Origin: Flavobacterium sp. LPB0248
GTDB taxonomy: Bacteria > Bacteroidota > Bacteroidia > Flavobacteriales > Flavobacteriaceae
Assembly (NCBI RefSeq): GCF_013388355.1
Contig: NZ_CP058246.1
Span: 2,418,001 to 2,482,000 of the forward strand
Direction of reading: 5' to 3'
Length of the DNA stretch: 64,000 bases
The stretch's first letter is position 1; the number at the start of each line of letters is the position of its first letter. Shown here piece after piece: positions 16,692-25,658 of the stretch. The notes under the pieces were generated by a model, which did no database searches, was not told the origin of the DNA, and worked only from the letters and a program-made list of their open reading frames with translations. Both the position numbers and the translations under genes were made by a program.

Positions 16692-17804
16692 ATGGGATTC
16701 AAAACGAAAATACGTTTTCTGCATAAATGGCTCGGATTAATTTCTGGGCTTATTGTTTTTATTGTCTGTATTACAGGATGCATTTTCTGTTTTCATGATG
16801 AAATAAAAGACATAACAAGAAAAGAATGGCGTTTTGTTGAACCTGAGGATAAACCATTTTTGCTACCGTCTCAGCTTCAGCAAAAAGCAAAAGAAGCTGT
16901 TCCAGAAAACAAGGCCAGCATGGTTGCTTATTATGGAAAAAATAGATCCGCAATTGTTTATACTTATTCAGATACTGAAAATCTCTATTTGTATTTTAAT
17001 CCGTATACAGGAAAATATTTAAAATCAGAAAATCCTAAAACTGACTTTTTCATCATTGTTGAATATATTCATTTATATCTTCTTCTGCCCGATTATATCG
17101 GAAAACACATTATTGGCGGAGCAACCATAATTTTTATTCTTTTACTGATTTCTGGAATTATACAATGGTGGCCAAAACGAAAAAGCGATATTAAAAGAAG
17201 TTTCACCATTAAATGGAATGCGAAATGGCGTCGTGTCAATTATGACTGGCATAATACAACCGGGTTTTATATTTCTATAATAGCTTTAATTTTAGCTATA
17301 ACCGGACTTACTTTTACTTATGAATGGGTTGGTGACGGAATCTACAAATCTTTCAATTTGGGCGGAGACAAAGCTGCCGAAACAAAAACACCTGTAATTG
17401 ATACGACCGCATTCAAAATAAATTCGGTTTCAGCAATTGACAAAGCATTTGTTCAAACCTTAAAATTACAGCCAAAAGCAGAAATGTTCTTTGCAATGAT
17501 TCCGCAGCAAAAAGGCGCTATTGTTAGTACGGGAGCTTATCCGCATGCATTGCGTTACGATCAGCAGAGTAATTATTATTTTCATCCGTCAAGCGGAAAA
17601 TTACTCCAAAGTCAGCCTTTTGATAAAAAAAGCCTAGGACTACAAGTTGTCGAAATGAATTACGGAATACATACAGGTCAAGTATTAGATCTTCCAGGGA
17701 AAATTATAGCTTTTATAGTAAGTCTAATTGCCGCCGCACTTCCTGTAAGCGGATTTATAATCTGGTTTGGAAGAAACAGAAAATCCAAAAAAGCAAAAGC
17801 ATAA
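16692..17804 (+). CDS. PepSY domain-containing membrane protein (iron-siderophore reductase-like)
   Basis: The 370-residue protein begins with the family hallmark KIRFLHKWLGLISGLIVFIV, continuing through CITGCIFCFHDEI. Further helices are HIIGGATIIFILLLISGIIQ, TTGFYISIIALILAITGLTF and IIAFIVSLIAAALPVSGFII. The order helix, PepSY-like periplasmic segment, helix pair, PepSY-like segment, final helix fits the standard four-helix PepSY_TM protein. Conserved His residues (His11, HL near 124, HN near 190, H near 328) are haem-ligand candidates. It is 14 bases after the receptor gene, so they are cotranscribed. It is shorter than the paralogue at 12565. Reduction of ferric siderophore is inferred. 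Confidence 0.85.
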   Translation: MGFKTKIRFLHKWLGLISGLIVFIVCITGCIFCFHDEIKDITRKEWRFVEPEDKPFLLPSQLQQKAKEAVPENKASMVAYYGKNRSAIVYTYSDTENLYLYFNPYTGKYLKSENPKTDFFIIVEYIHLYLLLPDYIGKHIIGGATIIFILLLISGIIQWWPKRKSDIKRSFTIKWNAKWRRVNYDWHNTTGFYISIIALILAITGLTFTYEWVGDGIYKSFNLGGDKAAETKTPVIDTTAFKINSVSAIDKAFVQTLKLQPKAEMFFAMIPQQKGAIVSTGAYPHALRYDQQSNYYFHPSSGKLLQSQPFDKKSLGLQVVEMNYGIHTGQVLDLPGKIIAFIVSLIAAALPVSGFIIWFGRNRKSKKAKA

Positions 17805-17838
17805 AAAAACCGTCCCGAAGTATCGGGACGGTTTTTTT
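17803..17838. terminator. Bidirectional terminator with TCCCGA/TCGGGA stem
   Basis: AAAAAAACCGTCCCGA pairs with TCGGGACGGTTTTTTT across an AGTA loop: 16 perfect pairs with A and T tracts on both sides. It serves the iron cluster and the convergent MORN-like gene. The TCCCGA core links it to the hairpins at 7854, 21875 and 42524. Confidence 0.95.
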
Positions 17839-17859
17839 ATAGTTAGTCTTGAAATTATA

Positions 17860-18207
17860 TTAATTTCTGTTTGCTAAAGCGTTTTTCTGTAAATTTTTAA
17901 CCGAGCTTACTTTGTTATCTACATAAGCAACTTCGCTTAAAGTATTTTCATTAAAGAAAATCCAATTTCCAGTTTTAACTCCGTCTGCGTATTCTCCAAC
18001 GGCTTTTTTATTTCCTTTTTCGTCATAAGATACCCAAACACCGTCTAATTTACCGTCTTTAAAAAAGCCCTCTTGCTGCACTTTACCATTTTCATAGTAA
18101 TAGGTTGCTTTTACCTTGTTTCCAGCAGCTTCTAATTCAGGCTTTCCTTCTTGTGCAACTACAATTCCAGAGAACAATATTGCAGCTAAAATTACACTCT
18201 TTTTCAT
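17860..18207 (-). CDS. Small secreted MORN-repeat (YwqK-like) protein
   Basis: The 115-residue protein has a signal peptide (MKKSVILAAILFSGIVVAQ). The mature part is built of MORN_2-type units: YYYENGKVQQEGFFKDGKLD, GVWVSYDEKGNKKAVGEYAD, GVKTGNWIFFNENTLSEVAY. Such proteins are often called YwqK-family antitoxins, but no toxin partner is present here and a structural role in the envelope is as likely. It is a single gene, convergent with the iron cluster. A TATATTTG -7 element lies on the minus strand at 18248-18241. Family identification is good and function unknown. Confidence 0.75.
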   Translation of the reverse strand: MKKSVILAAILFSGIVVAQEGKPELEAAGNKVKATYYYENGKVQQEGFFKDGKLDGVWVSYDEKGNKKAVGEYADGVKTGNWIFFNENTLSEVAYVDNKVSSVKNLQKNALANRN

Positions 18208-18332
18208 ATCTTTAGGTATTTAATGTTAAGAAATCTTTATCAAATATAGTTAATTGTTTACATTAAAAAAACTTTTGCTTAACAATTTGGTAACATTGGA
18301 TAAAAACTTAACATTGGAAAAATCAATAAAAC

Positions 18333-18361
18333 AAAAAAACCAGCGCTTAAGCACTGGTTTT
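18333..18361 (-). terminator. Terminator of the TlpA-like gene
   Basis: On the minus strand CCAGTGC-TTAA-GCGCTGG forms a stem with one G-U pair and is followed by a T-run. It lies 58 bases after the stop of the gene at 18419. Confidence 0.8.
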
Positions 18362-18418
18362 ACTGGTATTCTCGAAAAATTTGAATTTTACGATAACGTT
18401 GTAAATTTCGTAAAAAAA

Positions 18419-19414
18419 TTAGTTCAATAATGCGCTTAACTGTTTATCCAACTCAGGATCAGAAGGTCTAGGTGCATCCGATTTTACAATATTACCCTTT
18501 GGGTCTACAAGAATAAATCTCGGAATTCCTGTTACACCATAGTTAACAACAAACTCAGATTCCCAGTCTTTATCAGCAAACAATTGAACACCGCCCAATT
18601 TTTTATCAGTTACAAACTTTTTCCATTTTTCATTGTCTTTTGCTTTATCAATAGAGATGCTTACAAACTCAATATTTTTCCCATGGTATTTTTCTTCAAT
18701 CTTTTGGAGATAAGGAATCTCAGCTCTACAAGGCGCACACCAAGTTGCCCAAAGATCAATGTAAACATATTTTCCTTTTAAATCTGCCAGTTTTGTTTTT
18801 CCTCCTTTATAGTTTTCATAGTCAAATTCAGGAGAAGCTTTTCCAACCATTTTATTTGCTTTTGAAACTCTTTCGTATTCTTCAGCAGCATATTGGTGAA
18901 AACTCTCAAAACTGCGTTTTAGAGCTGTTTTAAATTCTGGCGCAAAATTTCCTTTTTCTAGATTTTCTGTATCCGTTTTTAATTTACCATCAAGCAAAGC
19001 AGTAAACTCATTTGATTCTTTAGCAAAAGCATCTTTTTGAAAGCTTTCGTCTTTTAGTGCCTGCTGCGCCAGGAAATTACTTTCATCAACACCTTTCCCT
19101 TTATATACTATAGTTTCATCAAATTCTTTTGCGTTCATTGTCAAATTGATCTCAGAATCTGGTTTCAAATATAAATTCGAAGACTCTGTCCCGTCAGAAA
19201 ACACATAAAATCCCTGAGGAGCATCAAAAGCTGCAGCAAAAACCTCTTTTTTATCGATTGGAATTACTTGTTTAAAATTATTTCTTCCTTTAATGACTAA
19301 AGTGTCACTATTTCTATTGGCAATTTTAGCCGTGAACTTAACTGAACTTTTGCTTTGAGCAACAATATTTATAGCATTGAAAAGTACTAAACCTGCAACA
19401 AAAAGTTTTTTCAT
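18419..19414 (-). CDS. TlpA/ResA-like secreted thioredoxin-fold oxidoreductase
   Basis: The 331-residue protein has a signal peptide (MKKLFVAGLVLFNAINIVAQ). An N-terminal all-beta region of about 100 residues (DUF4369-like pattern: SDTLVIKGRNNFKQVIPIDK) is followed by a helical linker. A thioredoxin domain starts near 193 with GKASPEFDYENYKGGKTKLA, the active site is WCAPC (Cys226, Cys229), and the cis-proline is at 298 in VTGIPRF. Such proteins act in the periplasm as thiol reductants, for example in cytochrome c maturation. It is a single gene, divergent from aspS. The specific target is not shown by context. Confidence 0.88.
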   Translation of the reverse strand: MKKLFVAGLVLFNAINIVAQSKSSVKFTAKIANRNSDTLVIKGRNNFKQVIPIDKKEVFAAAFDAPQGFYVFSDGTESSNLYLKPDSEINLTMNAKEFDETIVYKGKGVDESNFLAQQALKDESFQKDAFAKESNEFTALLDGKLKTDTENLEKGNFAPEFKTALKRSFESFHQYAAEEYERVSKANKMVGKASPEFDYENYKGGKTKLADLKGKYVYIDLWATWCAPCRAEIPYLQKIEEKYHGKNIEFVSISIDKAKDNEKWKKFVTDKKLGGVQLFADKDWESEFVVNYGVTGIPRFILVDPKGNIVKSDAPRPSDPELDKQLSALLN

Positions 19415-19546
19415 AGGTATTACAATTAGTTTTTAGATGAATCAAAACTAAAGAAATTAAAGCTTCTGATTTTCACAATTAACAATTTATTTGAAATTAT
19501 TCCGAATCAACTTATCACTTTACTATATTATCTTGAATTTTGTATT

Positions 19547-19554
19547 TACTTTTG
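19547..19554 (+). promoter_or_regulatory. -7 promoter element of aspS
   Basis: TACTTTTG matches TAnnTTTG and lies 18 bases before the ATG at 19573. It shows that the in-frame TTG at 19540 lies upstream of the transcription start and cannot be the initiation codon. Confidence 0.6.
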
Positions 19555-19572
19555 CAGTCTAAAATTTTGATT

Positions 19573-21324
19573 ATGTATAGAAGTCATAATTGTGGCGAAT
19601 TAAACGCTTCAAATATTAATACCGAAGTTATACTTGCGGGCTGGGTTCAAAAATCGCGTGATAAAGGATTTATGAATTGGGTCGATTTACGCGACCGTTA
19701 TGGAATTACACAACTTATTTTCGACGAAAGTCGTACTGATAAAACTGTTTTTGAATTAGCAAAAACACTTGGACGTGAATTTGTAATTCAGGTAAAAGGA
19801 ACTGTTATTGAGCGTGAAGCTAAAAACAAAAATATTCCAACGGGTGAAATCGAAATTTTAGTTTCTGAATTAACGATTTTAAATTCGGCATTAACTCCTC
19901 CATTTACAATTGAAGATGAAACAGACGGTGGAGAAGATATCAGAATGAAATACCGTTATTTGGACATCAGAAGAAATCCAGTAAAAAACAGTTTATTGTT
20001 CCGTCATAAAGTAGCAATGGAAGTTCGTAAATATCTATCTGATTTAGATTTCTGCGAAGTTGAAACGCCTTACTTAATCAAATCGACTCCAGAAGGAGCA
20101 AGAGATTTCGTTGTACCAAGCCGTATGAACGAAGGTCAGTTTTATGCATTGCCACAATCTCCACAAACTTTCAAACAACTTTTGATGGTAGGTGGAATGG
20201 ATAAATATTTCCAGATCGTGAAATGTTTCCGTGATGAAGATTTACGTGCAGACCGTCAGCCTGAGTTTACACAAATTGACTGTGAAATGGCATTTGTGGA
20301 GCAAGAAGACATTTTGAATGTTTTTGAAGGATTGACAAGACATTTATTAAAAGAAATCAAAGGTATTGAAGTAGACAAATTCCCAAGAATTACCTACGAC
20401 TATGCAATGAAAACATACGGAAACGACAAACCGGACATTCGTTTCGGAATGAAGTTTGGAGAATTAAACGAATTTGCACAACACAAAGAATTCCCTGTAT
20501 TCAATGCAGCTGAATTAGTTGTCGGAATCGCTGTTCCTGGAGCTGGAAATTACACTCGTAAAGAAATCGATGGATTAATTGACTGGGTAAAACGCCCACA
20601 AGTTGGAGCGTCTGGAATGGTTTATGTAAAATGTAACGAAGACGGAACATACAAATCATCTGTAGATAAATTCTACGATAATGATGATTTAGCAAACTGG
20701 GCAAAAGCAACAGAAGCAAATCCTGGAGATATGATTTTTGTACTTTCTGGTCCTGCAAACAAAACACGCGTACAGCTTTCTGCTTTACGTATGGAATTAG
20801 CAACTCGTTTAGGATTGCGTAATCCTGAAGAATTTGCTCCGTTATGGGTTGTAGATTTCCCATTATTGGAATTAGATGAAGAAAGTGGCCGCTATCATGC
20901 AATGCACCACCCATTTACTTCTCCAAAACCAGAAGACATGGCGCTATTGGAAACTGAACCAGGAAAAGTTCGTGCAAATGCATACGATATGGTTTTAAAC
21001 GGAAACGAAATTGGAGGTGGATCTATTCGTATTCACGATAAAGCGACACAACAATTAATGTTCAAATATCTAGGATTTACCGAAGAAGAAGCAAAAGCAC
21101 AATTTGGATTCTTAATGGATGCCTTCCAGTTTGGAGCGCCGCCACACGGTGGTTTAGCTTTTGGTTTGGATAGATTAGTTGCTATTTTAGGAGGTCAAGA
21201 AACGATTAGAGATTTTATTGCATTCCCTAAAAACAATTCAGGACGCGATGTTATGATTGATGCACCTGCTGCAATTGATGACGCACAATTGAAAGAACTT
21301 CGAATTAAAGTCGATATTGCTTAA
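19573..21324 (+). CDS. aspS: Aspartyl-tRNA synthetase
   Basis: The class II synthetase charges tRNA-Asp in the cytosol. From the ATG at 19573 it has 583 residues, close to the usual 590. [20 protein letters not shown] and [20 protein letters not shown] form the N-terminal OB-fold. Motif 1 lies around [13 protein letters not shown], the flipping-loop and motif 2 region around [18 protein letters not shown], the GAD insertion domain follows, and motif 3 is [12 protein letters not shown] near the end. Length without large gaps suggests the bacterial discriminating or non-discriminating type cannot be told apart by eye. An upstream TTG extension (19540) is rejected because it overlaps the promoter. 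Confidence 0.97.
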   Translation: MYRSHNCGELNASNINTEVILAGWVQKSRDKGFMNWVDLRDRYGITQLIFDESRTDKTVFELAKTLGREFVIQVKGTVIEREAKNKNIPTGEIEILVSELTILNSALTPPFTIEDETDGGEDIRMKYRYLDIRRNPVKNSLLFRHKVAMEVRKYLSDLDFCEVETPYLIKSTPEGARDFVVPSRMNEGQFYALPQSPQTFKQLLMVGGMDKYFQIVKCFRDEDLRADRQPEFTQIDCEMAFVEQEDILNVFEGLTRHLLKEIKGIEVDKFPRITYDYAMKTYGNDKPDIRFGMKFGELNEFAQHKEFPVFNAAELVVGIAVPGAGNYTRKEIDGLIDWVKRPQVGASGMVYVKCNEDGTYKSSVDKFYDNDDLANWAKATEANPGDMIFVLSGPANKTRVQLSALRMELATRLGLRNPEEFAPLWVVDFPLLELDEESGRYHAMHHPFTSPKPEDMALLETEPGKVRANAYDMVLNGNEIGGGSIRIHDKATQQLMFKYLGFTEEEAKAQFGFLMDAFQFGAPPHGGLAFGLDRLVAILGGQETIRDFIAFPKNNSGRDVMIDAPAAIDDAQLKELRIKVDIA

Positions 21325-21349
21325 TTGCAATAAATTAATCATAAAAAAT

Positions 21350-21381
21350 AAAAAAGCCGTTGAAAATTCAGCGGCTTTTTT
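21350..21381 (+). terminator. Terminator of aspS
   Basis: AAAAAAGCCGTTGA pairs with TCAGCGGCTTTTTT (one G-U pair) across a four-base loop, followed by T-rich sequence. Confidence 0.88.
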
Positions 21382-21577
21382 ATTTTAACGAAATGTTAAG
21401 AAAAATCCTAGTCGCATTTTTTTTTGAATTATCATATTCTTACAATTGAAACATTTTCATATTCCTACAATTAATGATTCGCAAATTAAGGCATTCCATA
21501 AGCAAATCGATGCAATAAAGCACGTAAAAAGACTGTAAATCAATAATTTTTACAAAAAATTAACACGTATATGTCTT

Positions 21578-21603
21578 TTGTATGATTTTATATATTACAT
21601 TTG
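21578..21603 (+). promoter_or_regulatory. Promoter of the cold-shock gene
   Basis: TACATTTG at 21596-21603 is a perfect -7 element. TTG at 21578-21580 lies 15 bases upstream, slightly short of the 17-23 consensus. The leader is only about 22-25 bases, so the long cold-shock leader known from E. coli cspA is absent. Confidence 0.5.
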
Positions 21604-21632
21604 TTTTATTATAAATTATTATTACAATTACA

Positions 21633-21827
21633 ATGCGTACAGGTACAGTAAAATTTTTCAATGAATCTAAAGGTTATGGATTCATTACAGACGAAGAAAC
21701 AGGAAAGGACATCTTCGTTCACGCTTCAGGAATTAACGCGGAAGAATTACGCGAAGGTGACCGTGTAAGCTATGAAGAAGAAGAAGGAAGAAAAGGGAAA
21801 GTTGCTGCTAAAGTAGCAGTAATCTAA
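21633..21827 (+). CDS. Cold-shock domain protein (CspA family)
   Basis: The 64-residue nucleic-acid-binding protein is a single cold-shock OB-fold: MRTGTVKFFNESKGYGFI with RNP1 KGYGFI (13-18), RNP2 DIFVHAS (26-32), and EGDRVSYEEEEGRKGKVAA at the end. It binds single-stranded RNA or DNA and acts as an RNA chaperone. The short acidic loop EEEEG is typical of the Bacteroidota form. It is monocistronic: its own promoter precedes it and a strong terminator follows. Whether it is cold-induced cannot be told from sequence. Confidence 0.95.
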   Translation: MRTGTVKFFNESKGYGFITDEETGKDIFVHASGINAEELREGDRVSYEEEEGRKGKVAAKVAVI

Positions 21828-21874
21828 GAAAAATATAGCAATTTATTTTTTTTGCCTCTGAATGGTCTAAGAAG

Positions 21875-21906
21875 ACGTCCCGAAGTATTCGGGACGTTTT
21901 TTTTTG
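21875..21906 (+). terminator. Terminator of the cold-shock gene, TCCCGA-type
   Basis: ACGTCCCGAA pairs perfectly with TTCGGGACGT across a GTA loop and is followed by nine or more T. It is another member of the TCCCGA/TCGGGA hairpin group in this window. Confidence 0.92.
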
Positions 21907-22008
21907 GCCTTATTCTTAAAAAAATATTAAAATAACACAATGTTATTTATAATGAATAAAAATTAGACATAAACAAGGTTTCGCACCCTACTTAAATCCT
22001 TTTTTAAC

Positions 22009-22039
22009 TTGTGTTTTACAGACTTCCAAGTTATCTTTG
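22009..22039 (+). promoter_or_regulatory. Promoter of the nuo operon
   Basis: TTG at 22009-22011, a 20-base spacer and TATCTTTG at 22032-22039 match the Bacteroidota consensus exactly. The TTG here could be mistaken for a nuoA start codon, but the ATG at 22072 is the correct one. No other promoter of this quality is seen up to nuoN. Confidence 0.82.
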
Positions 22040-22071
22040 TGGCTCATTTTTTAAGTATAAAACCTAAGTTT

Positions 22072-22437
22072 ATGCAATCAGATCAATACAGTTACATTCC
22101 TATTTTAATGCAGTTTATTTTAGCTGTTGGTTTTGTGGTAGGAACAATCATCATTTCTGGGAAATTAGGACCAAAAAGATCCTCTGAAGTTAAAGATCAA
22201 AACTTCGAATGCGGTATCGAATCTGTTGGTAACGCCCGTATTCCTTTTTCTGTAAAATACTTCTTAGTTGCCATTTTGTTTGTATTGTTCGACGTAGAGG
22301 TTATATTCCTTTATCCATGGGCAGTAAACTTCAAAGACTTAGGAATTGAAGGAATGTTAAAAATGTTAGTTTTCATGTCTTTGCTTTTGGTTGGTTTCTT
22401 TTATATCATCAAAAAGAAAGCATTAGAGTGGGAATAA
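22072..22437 (+). CDS. nuoA: NADH-quinone oxidoreductase subunit A
   Basis: The 121-residue membrane subunit of respiratory complex I starts at MQSDQYSYIPILMQFILAVG. It carries the family motif NFECGIESVGNARIPFSVKY and continues FLVAILFVLFDVEVIFLYPW, with three transmembrane helices in total. The loop Cys and FDVE residues are conserved in NuoA and lie near the quinone site. It is the first gene of a complete nuoA-N operon. A 159-base gap with 24-bp inverted-repeat arms separates it from nuoB. The start is set by the promoter at 22009-22039, which excludes an upstream TTG. Confidence 0.95.
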   Translation: MQSDQYSYIPILMQFILAVGFVVGTIIISGKLGPKRSSEVKDQNFECGIESVGNARIPFSVKYFLVAILFVLFDVEVIFLYPWAVNFKDLGIEGMLKMLVFMSLLLVGFFYIIKKKALEWE

Positions 22438-22451
22438 TTTAGAGATTTTAG

Positions 22452-22593
22452 ATTTTAGATTTCTGATTTTAGATTAACCGATTTAGAATTAAGATTTAAA
22501 ATTTAATCCTCGAATAAAAATTTGATTTAAAAAATTGATTTTACTTTTTTACGATTTCAAAGAATCTAAAATCTAAAATCAGAAATCTAAAAT
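22452..22593. repeat. Long inverted repeat in the nuoA-nuoB gap
   Basis: A 24-base arm at 22452-22475 (containing GATTTCTGATTTTAG) is exactly complementary to 22570-22593, which ends three bases before the nuoB ATG. The arms are made of AATCTAAA/TTTAGATT words. Pairing would place the nuoB translation start in or beside a stem. Confidence 0.88.
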
Positions 22594-22596
22594 AAA

Positions 22597-23145
22597 ATGA
22601 GCGATTCAAAAGTAAATATGGTTGCGCCGCCAGAAGGAGTTACTGGTGAAGGTTTCTTCGCTACAAAACTTAGCGATGTTGTTGGTTTAGCAAGAGCCAA
22701 CTCATTATGGCCGCTTCCTTTCGCGACTTCATGCTGTGGTATCGAATTCATGGCAACAATGGCATCTCACTACGATTTAGCTCGATTTGGTTCTGAGCGT
22801 GTGAGTTTCTCTCCTCGTCAAGCAGACATGTTACTTGTAATGGGAACTATTTCTAAAAAAATGGCTCCAATTTTAAGACAAGTATACGAACAAATGGCCG
22901 AGCCTCGCTGGGTAATTGCTGTTGGAGCATGTGCTTCATCAGGAGGAGTATTTGACACCTATTCAGTTCTTCAAGGAATTGATAAAGTAATTCCTGTTGA
23001 TGTTTATGTACCAGGATGCCCTCCAAGACCAGAACAAATTGTTGATGGAGTTATGAGACTACAAGACTTAGTAAAAAGTGAATCTGTAAGAAGAAGAAGC
23101 TCTCCAGAATACCAAGAATTATTAGCTTCATATAATATCTCATAA
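22597..23145 (+). CDS. nuoB: NADH-quinone oxidoreductase subunit B
   Basis: The 182-residue peripheral-arm subunit carries iron-sulfur cluster N2, the last electron carrier before quinone. Cluster ligands are visible: Cys46 and Cys47 in [11 protein letters not shown], Cys112 in VGACASSGG and Cys141 in [29 protein letters not shown] is the conserved core. Length is usual for the family. nuoC begins one base after its stop, so translation is probably coupled. The preceding gap is occupied by a long inverted repeat that may influence its translation. Confidence 0.97.
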   Translation: MSDSKVNMVAPPEGVTGEGFFATKLSDVVGLARANSLWPLPFATSCCGIEFMATMASHYDLARFGSERVSFSPRQADMLLVMGTISKKMAPILRQVYEQMAEPRWVIAVGACASSGGVFDTYSVLQGIDKVIPVDVYVPGCPPRPEQIVDGVMRLQDLVKSESVRRRSSPEYQELLASYNIS

Positions 23146-23146
23146 G

Positions 23147-23668
23147 ATGGCCTTAGAAAATACCCTGATTCAAGACAAACTTGTAGAAACATTTAACAAC
23201 GATGTTTTTAACTTTCAGCAAGAAAGAGATATTTTTTCTTTAGAAGCTTCGGCTGATAAAATCACACCGTTGATTCTATTCCTTAAAAACGATCCAGAAT
23301 TACGTTTTCATTTCTTAACAGATTTGTGCGGCATTCACTATCCAGATAACGAAACAGAACGTCAGTTTGCAATTGTGTATCATTTGCACAACTGGTACGA
23401 AAACAAAAGATTAAAAATCAAAGTTTTCTTAAACGGAGAAAAACCAGAAATTAAATCGGTTTCAAATATTTTCTTGTCTTCCAATTGGATGGAAAGAGAA
23501 ACTTACGATTTCTTTGGAGTTAACTTTATAGGACATCCTCAATTGAAACGTATTTTAAATATGGACGAAATGCAATCTCACCCAATGAGAAAAGAATTCC
23601 CATTGGAAGATAGCGGAAGAACTGATAAGGATGACAGGTTCTTTGGAAGAACAACAACAAATTGCTAA
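23147..23668 (+). CDS. nuoC: NADH-quinone oxidoreductase subunit C
   Basis: The 173-residue 30-kDa subunit of the complex I connecting module is separate from NuoD here, unlike the fused NuoCD of E. coli. The signature YHLHNWYENKRLKIKVFL and NWMERETYDFFGVNFIGHP match the complex1_30kDa motif. The end LEDSGRTDKDDRFFGRTTTN is typical in Bacteroidota. It begins one base after nuoB and ends 21 bases before nuoD, so it is tightly embedded in the operon. No metal ligands are expected or seen. Confidence 0.95.
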   Translation: MALENTLIQDKLVETFNNDVFNFQQERDIFSLEASADKITPLILFLKNDPELRFHFLTDLCGIHYPDNETERQFAIVYHLHNWYENKRLKIKVFLNGEKPEIKSVSNIFLSSNWMERETYDFFGVNFIGHPQLKRILNMDEMQSHPMRKEFPLEDSGRTDKDDRFFGRTTTNC

Positions 23669-23689
23669 AAAATAATTCAACATTATAAA

Positions 23690-24928
23690 ATGTCAGAACT
23701 ATTATTACCACCAGAGCATCGCTATGCTAAAATAATTAAGGAGAGACTAAACGACGACGGAAGCGAACTTTCTGTACTGAATTTAGGTCCGACTCACCCT
23801 GCAACACACGGTATTTTCCAAAATATCTTATTGATGGATGGTGAAAAAATTCTTGAGGCTGAGCCAACTATTGGTTACATCCATAGAGCATTCGAAAAAA
23901 TTGCCGAAAATCGTCCTTTTTACCAAATTACACCTCTTACAGACCGTATGAACTATTGTTCATCTCCTATTAATAATATGGGATGGTGGATGACCGTAGA
24001 AAAACTATTAGGTATTGAAGTTCCAAAAAGAGCACAATATTTAAGAGTTATCGTTATGGAATTGGCTCGTATTACGGACCACATTATCTGTAACGGAATT
24101 TTAGGGGTTGATACTGGTGCGTATACTGGTTTCTTATACGTATTTCAATTTAGAGAAAAAATCTACGAAATCTACGAAGAAATTTGTGGAGCTCGTTTGA
24201 CTACAAATATGGGAAGAATCGGTGGTTTTGAAAGAGACTGGTCTCCAGAAGTTTTCAAAAAACTAGACAAATTCCTAGAAGAATTCCCTCCAGTTTGGCA
24301 GGAATTCCAAAACTTATTCGAAAGAAATAGAATTTTCCTTGATAGAACTGTAAACGTTGGTGGTATCAGTGCCGAAAAAGCAATGGCTTACGGATTTACA
24401 GGTCCAAACTTACGTGCTGCCGGAGTTGATTACGATGTTCGTGTAGCACAACCTTATTCATCTTACGAAGATTTCGATTTTATTGTTCCTGTTGGAAAAT
24501 CAGGAGATACTTATGATCGTTTCTGTGTTCGTAATGCTGAAGTTTGGGAGAGTTTAAGCATCATTCGTCAGGCGTTAGAAAAAATGCCTCCAGGAAACGA
24601 ATATCATGCTGAAGTTCCAGATTACTACCTTCCTCCAAAAGAAGATGTTTACACTTCTATGGAATCTTTAATTTATCACTTTAAGATCGTAATGGGAGAA
24701 GTTCCTGTACCAGTTGCAGAAATCTATCACCCAGTTGAGGGAGGAAATGGAGAACTTGGTTTTTATTTAGTAACAGACGGAAGTAGAACTCCATATAGAT
24801 TACATTTCAGAAGACCATGCTTTATTTATTATCAAGCATTCCCAGAAATGATTAAAGGCGCTATGCTTTCTGATGCAATTATCATTCTTTCAAGTTTGAA
24901 CGTAATTGCAGGAGAATTAGACGCATAA
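23690..24928 (+). CDS. nuoD: NADH-quinone oxidoreductase subunit D
   Basis: The 412-residue 49-kDa subunit helps form the quinone-binding cavity. LGPTHPATHGIFQNIL, near residues 32-47, carries the quinone-site His pair. IGYIHRAFEKIAENRPFYQI and RMNYCSSPINNMGWWMTVEK are further family signatures, and it ends in RRPCFIYYQAFPEMIKGAML plus SDAIIILSSLNVIAGELD. Length is normal for a stand-alone NuoD. A 198-base gap with AATCTAAA repeats and near-perfect 25-bp arms follows before nuoE. Confidence 0.97.
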   Translation: MSELLLPPEHRYAKIIKERLNDDGSELSVLNLGPTHPATHGIFQNILLMDGEKILEAEPTIGYIHRAFEKIAENRPFYQITPLTDRMNYCSSPINNMGWWMTVEKLLGIEVPKRAQYLRVIVMELARITDHIICNGILGVDTGAYTGFLYVFQFREKIYEIYEEICGARLTTNMGRIGGFERDWSPEVFKKLDKFLEEFPPVWQEFQNLFERNRIFLDRTVNVGGISAEKAMAYGFTGPNLRAAGVDYDVRVAQPYSSYEDFDFIVPVGKSGDTYDRFCVRNAEVWESLSIIRQALEKMPPGNEYHAEVPDYYLPPKEDVYTSMESLIYHFKIVMGEVPVPVAEIYHPVEGGNGELGFYLVTDGSRTPYRLHFRRPCFIYYQAFPEMIKGAMLSDAIIILSSLNVIAGELDA

Positions 24929-24937
24929 CAAATTGTA

Positions 24938-25116
24938 GATTTTAGATTGTAGATTTTAGATTGCTGATTGAGAATGCAGATTTTAGAATTTAGATTTAAA
25001 ATTATAATTAGGAATTGAAAAATTCAGATTGAAGAATCTAAAACTTAAAACAAAGATTGCAGAATAAGGATTGTAGATAAAGATTTGAAAAAATCTAAAA
25101 TCTAAAATCTAAAATC
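24938..25116. repeat. Long inverted repeat in the nuoD-nuoE gap
   Basis: The 25-base arm at 24938-24962 is complementary to 25092-25116 with a single mismatch. The right arm is a tandem run of AATCTAA units ending ten bases before the nuoE ATG. The interior holds diverged copies of the same words. It resembles the nuoA-nuoB element in layout. Confidence 0.85.
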
Positions 25117-25126
25117 TAAAATAAAA

Positions 25127-25657
25127 ATGGAACGTAAACATTACAAACAAGAAATAAACATGACTGAGGCATTGATGAATCGCATCAATGAATTAATCAG
25201 CCATTATCCTGAGGGCAAACAAAAGTCGGCTTTATTGCCTGTTTTACACGAAGTTCAGGATGCACATAACAACTGGCTTAGTATTGAACTGCAAGATAAA
25301 GTTGCCGAGATTCTTCAGATAAAACCAATTGAGGTTTATGAAGTGGTTACTTTCTATACAATGTTCAACCAAAAGCCGATTGGAAAGTATATGTTTGAGT
25401 TCTGCCAGACTTCTTGTTGCTGTTTAAGAGGTGCCGAAGATTTAATGGATTATACTTCTGAAAAACTAGGCATTAAAATGGGAGAAACAACTCCAGACGG
25501 AATGTTTACCATTGCTGGTGTAGAATGTTTAGGTGCTTGCGGATACGCTCCGATGATGCAATTAGGTGATTTCTACAAAGAAAAACTGACAGAAGAAAAA
25601 ATCGATCAGATCATTGCTGATTGTAGAGATGATAAAATAATATTACACGATAAATAA
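25127..25657 (+). CDS. nuoE: NADH-quinone oxidoreductase subunit E
   Basis: The 176-residue thioredoxin-like subunit carries a [2Fe-2S] cluster (N1a) in the NADH module. Ligands are Cys93 and Cys98 in EFCQTSCCCLRG, and Cys134 and Cys138 in ECLGACGYAP. EVYEVVTFYTMFNQKPIG is the conserved helix-strand motif. An ATG at 25160 (MTEALMNRI) is an alternative start that would remove eleven basic residues. I keep 25127 because it sits directly after the A-rich repeat. nuoF starts one base after its stop. Confidence 0.95.
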   Translation: MERKHYKQEINMTEALMNRINELISHYPEGKQKSALLPVLHEVQDAHNNWLSIELQDKVAEILQIKPIEVYEVVTFYTMFNQKPIGKYMFEFCQTSCCCLRGAEDLMDYTSEKLGIKMGETTPDGMFTIAGVECLGACGYAPMMQLGDFYKEKLTEEKIDQIIADCRDDKIILHDK

Positions 25658-25658
25658 G

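Larger units (their letters stand above)
21325..21632. other. aspS-csp intergenic region with direct repeat
   Basis: After the aspS terminator this 300-base stretch holds a near-perfect direct repeat, TCATATTCTTACAATT (21432-21447) and TCATATTCCTACAATT (21457-21472), spaced 25 bases start to start, and then the promoter of the cold-shock gene. No ORF is supported in it. Confidence 0.5.

Noticed and set aside
20501..20914. 137-codon minus-strand frame inside aspS
   Set aside because: Antisense to a conserved synthetase region; its composition is unlike real proteins here.
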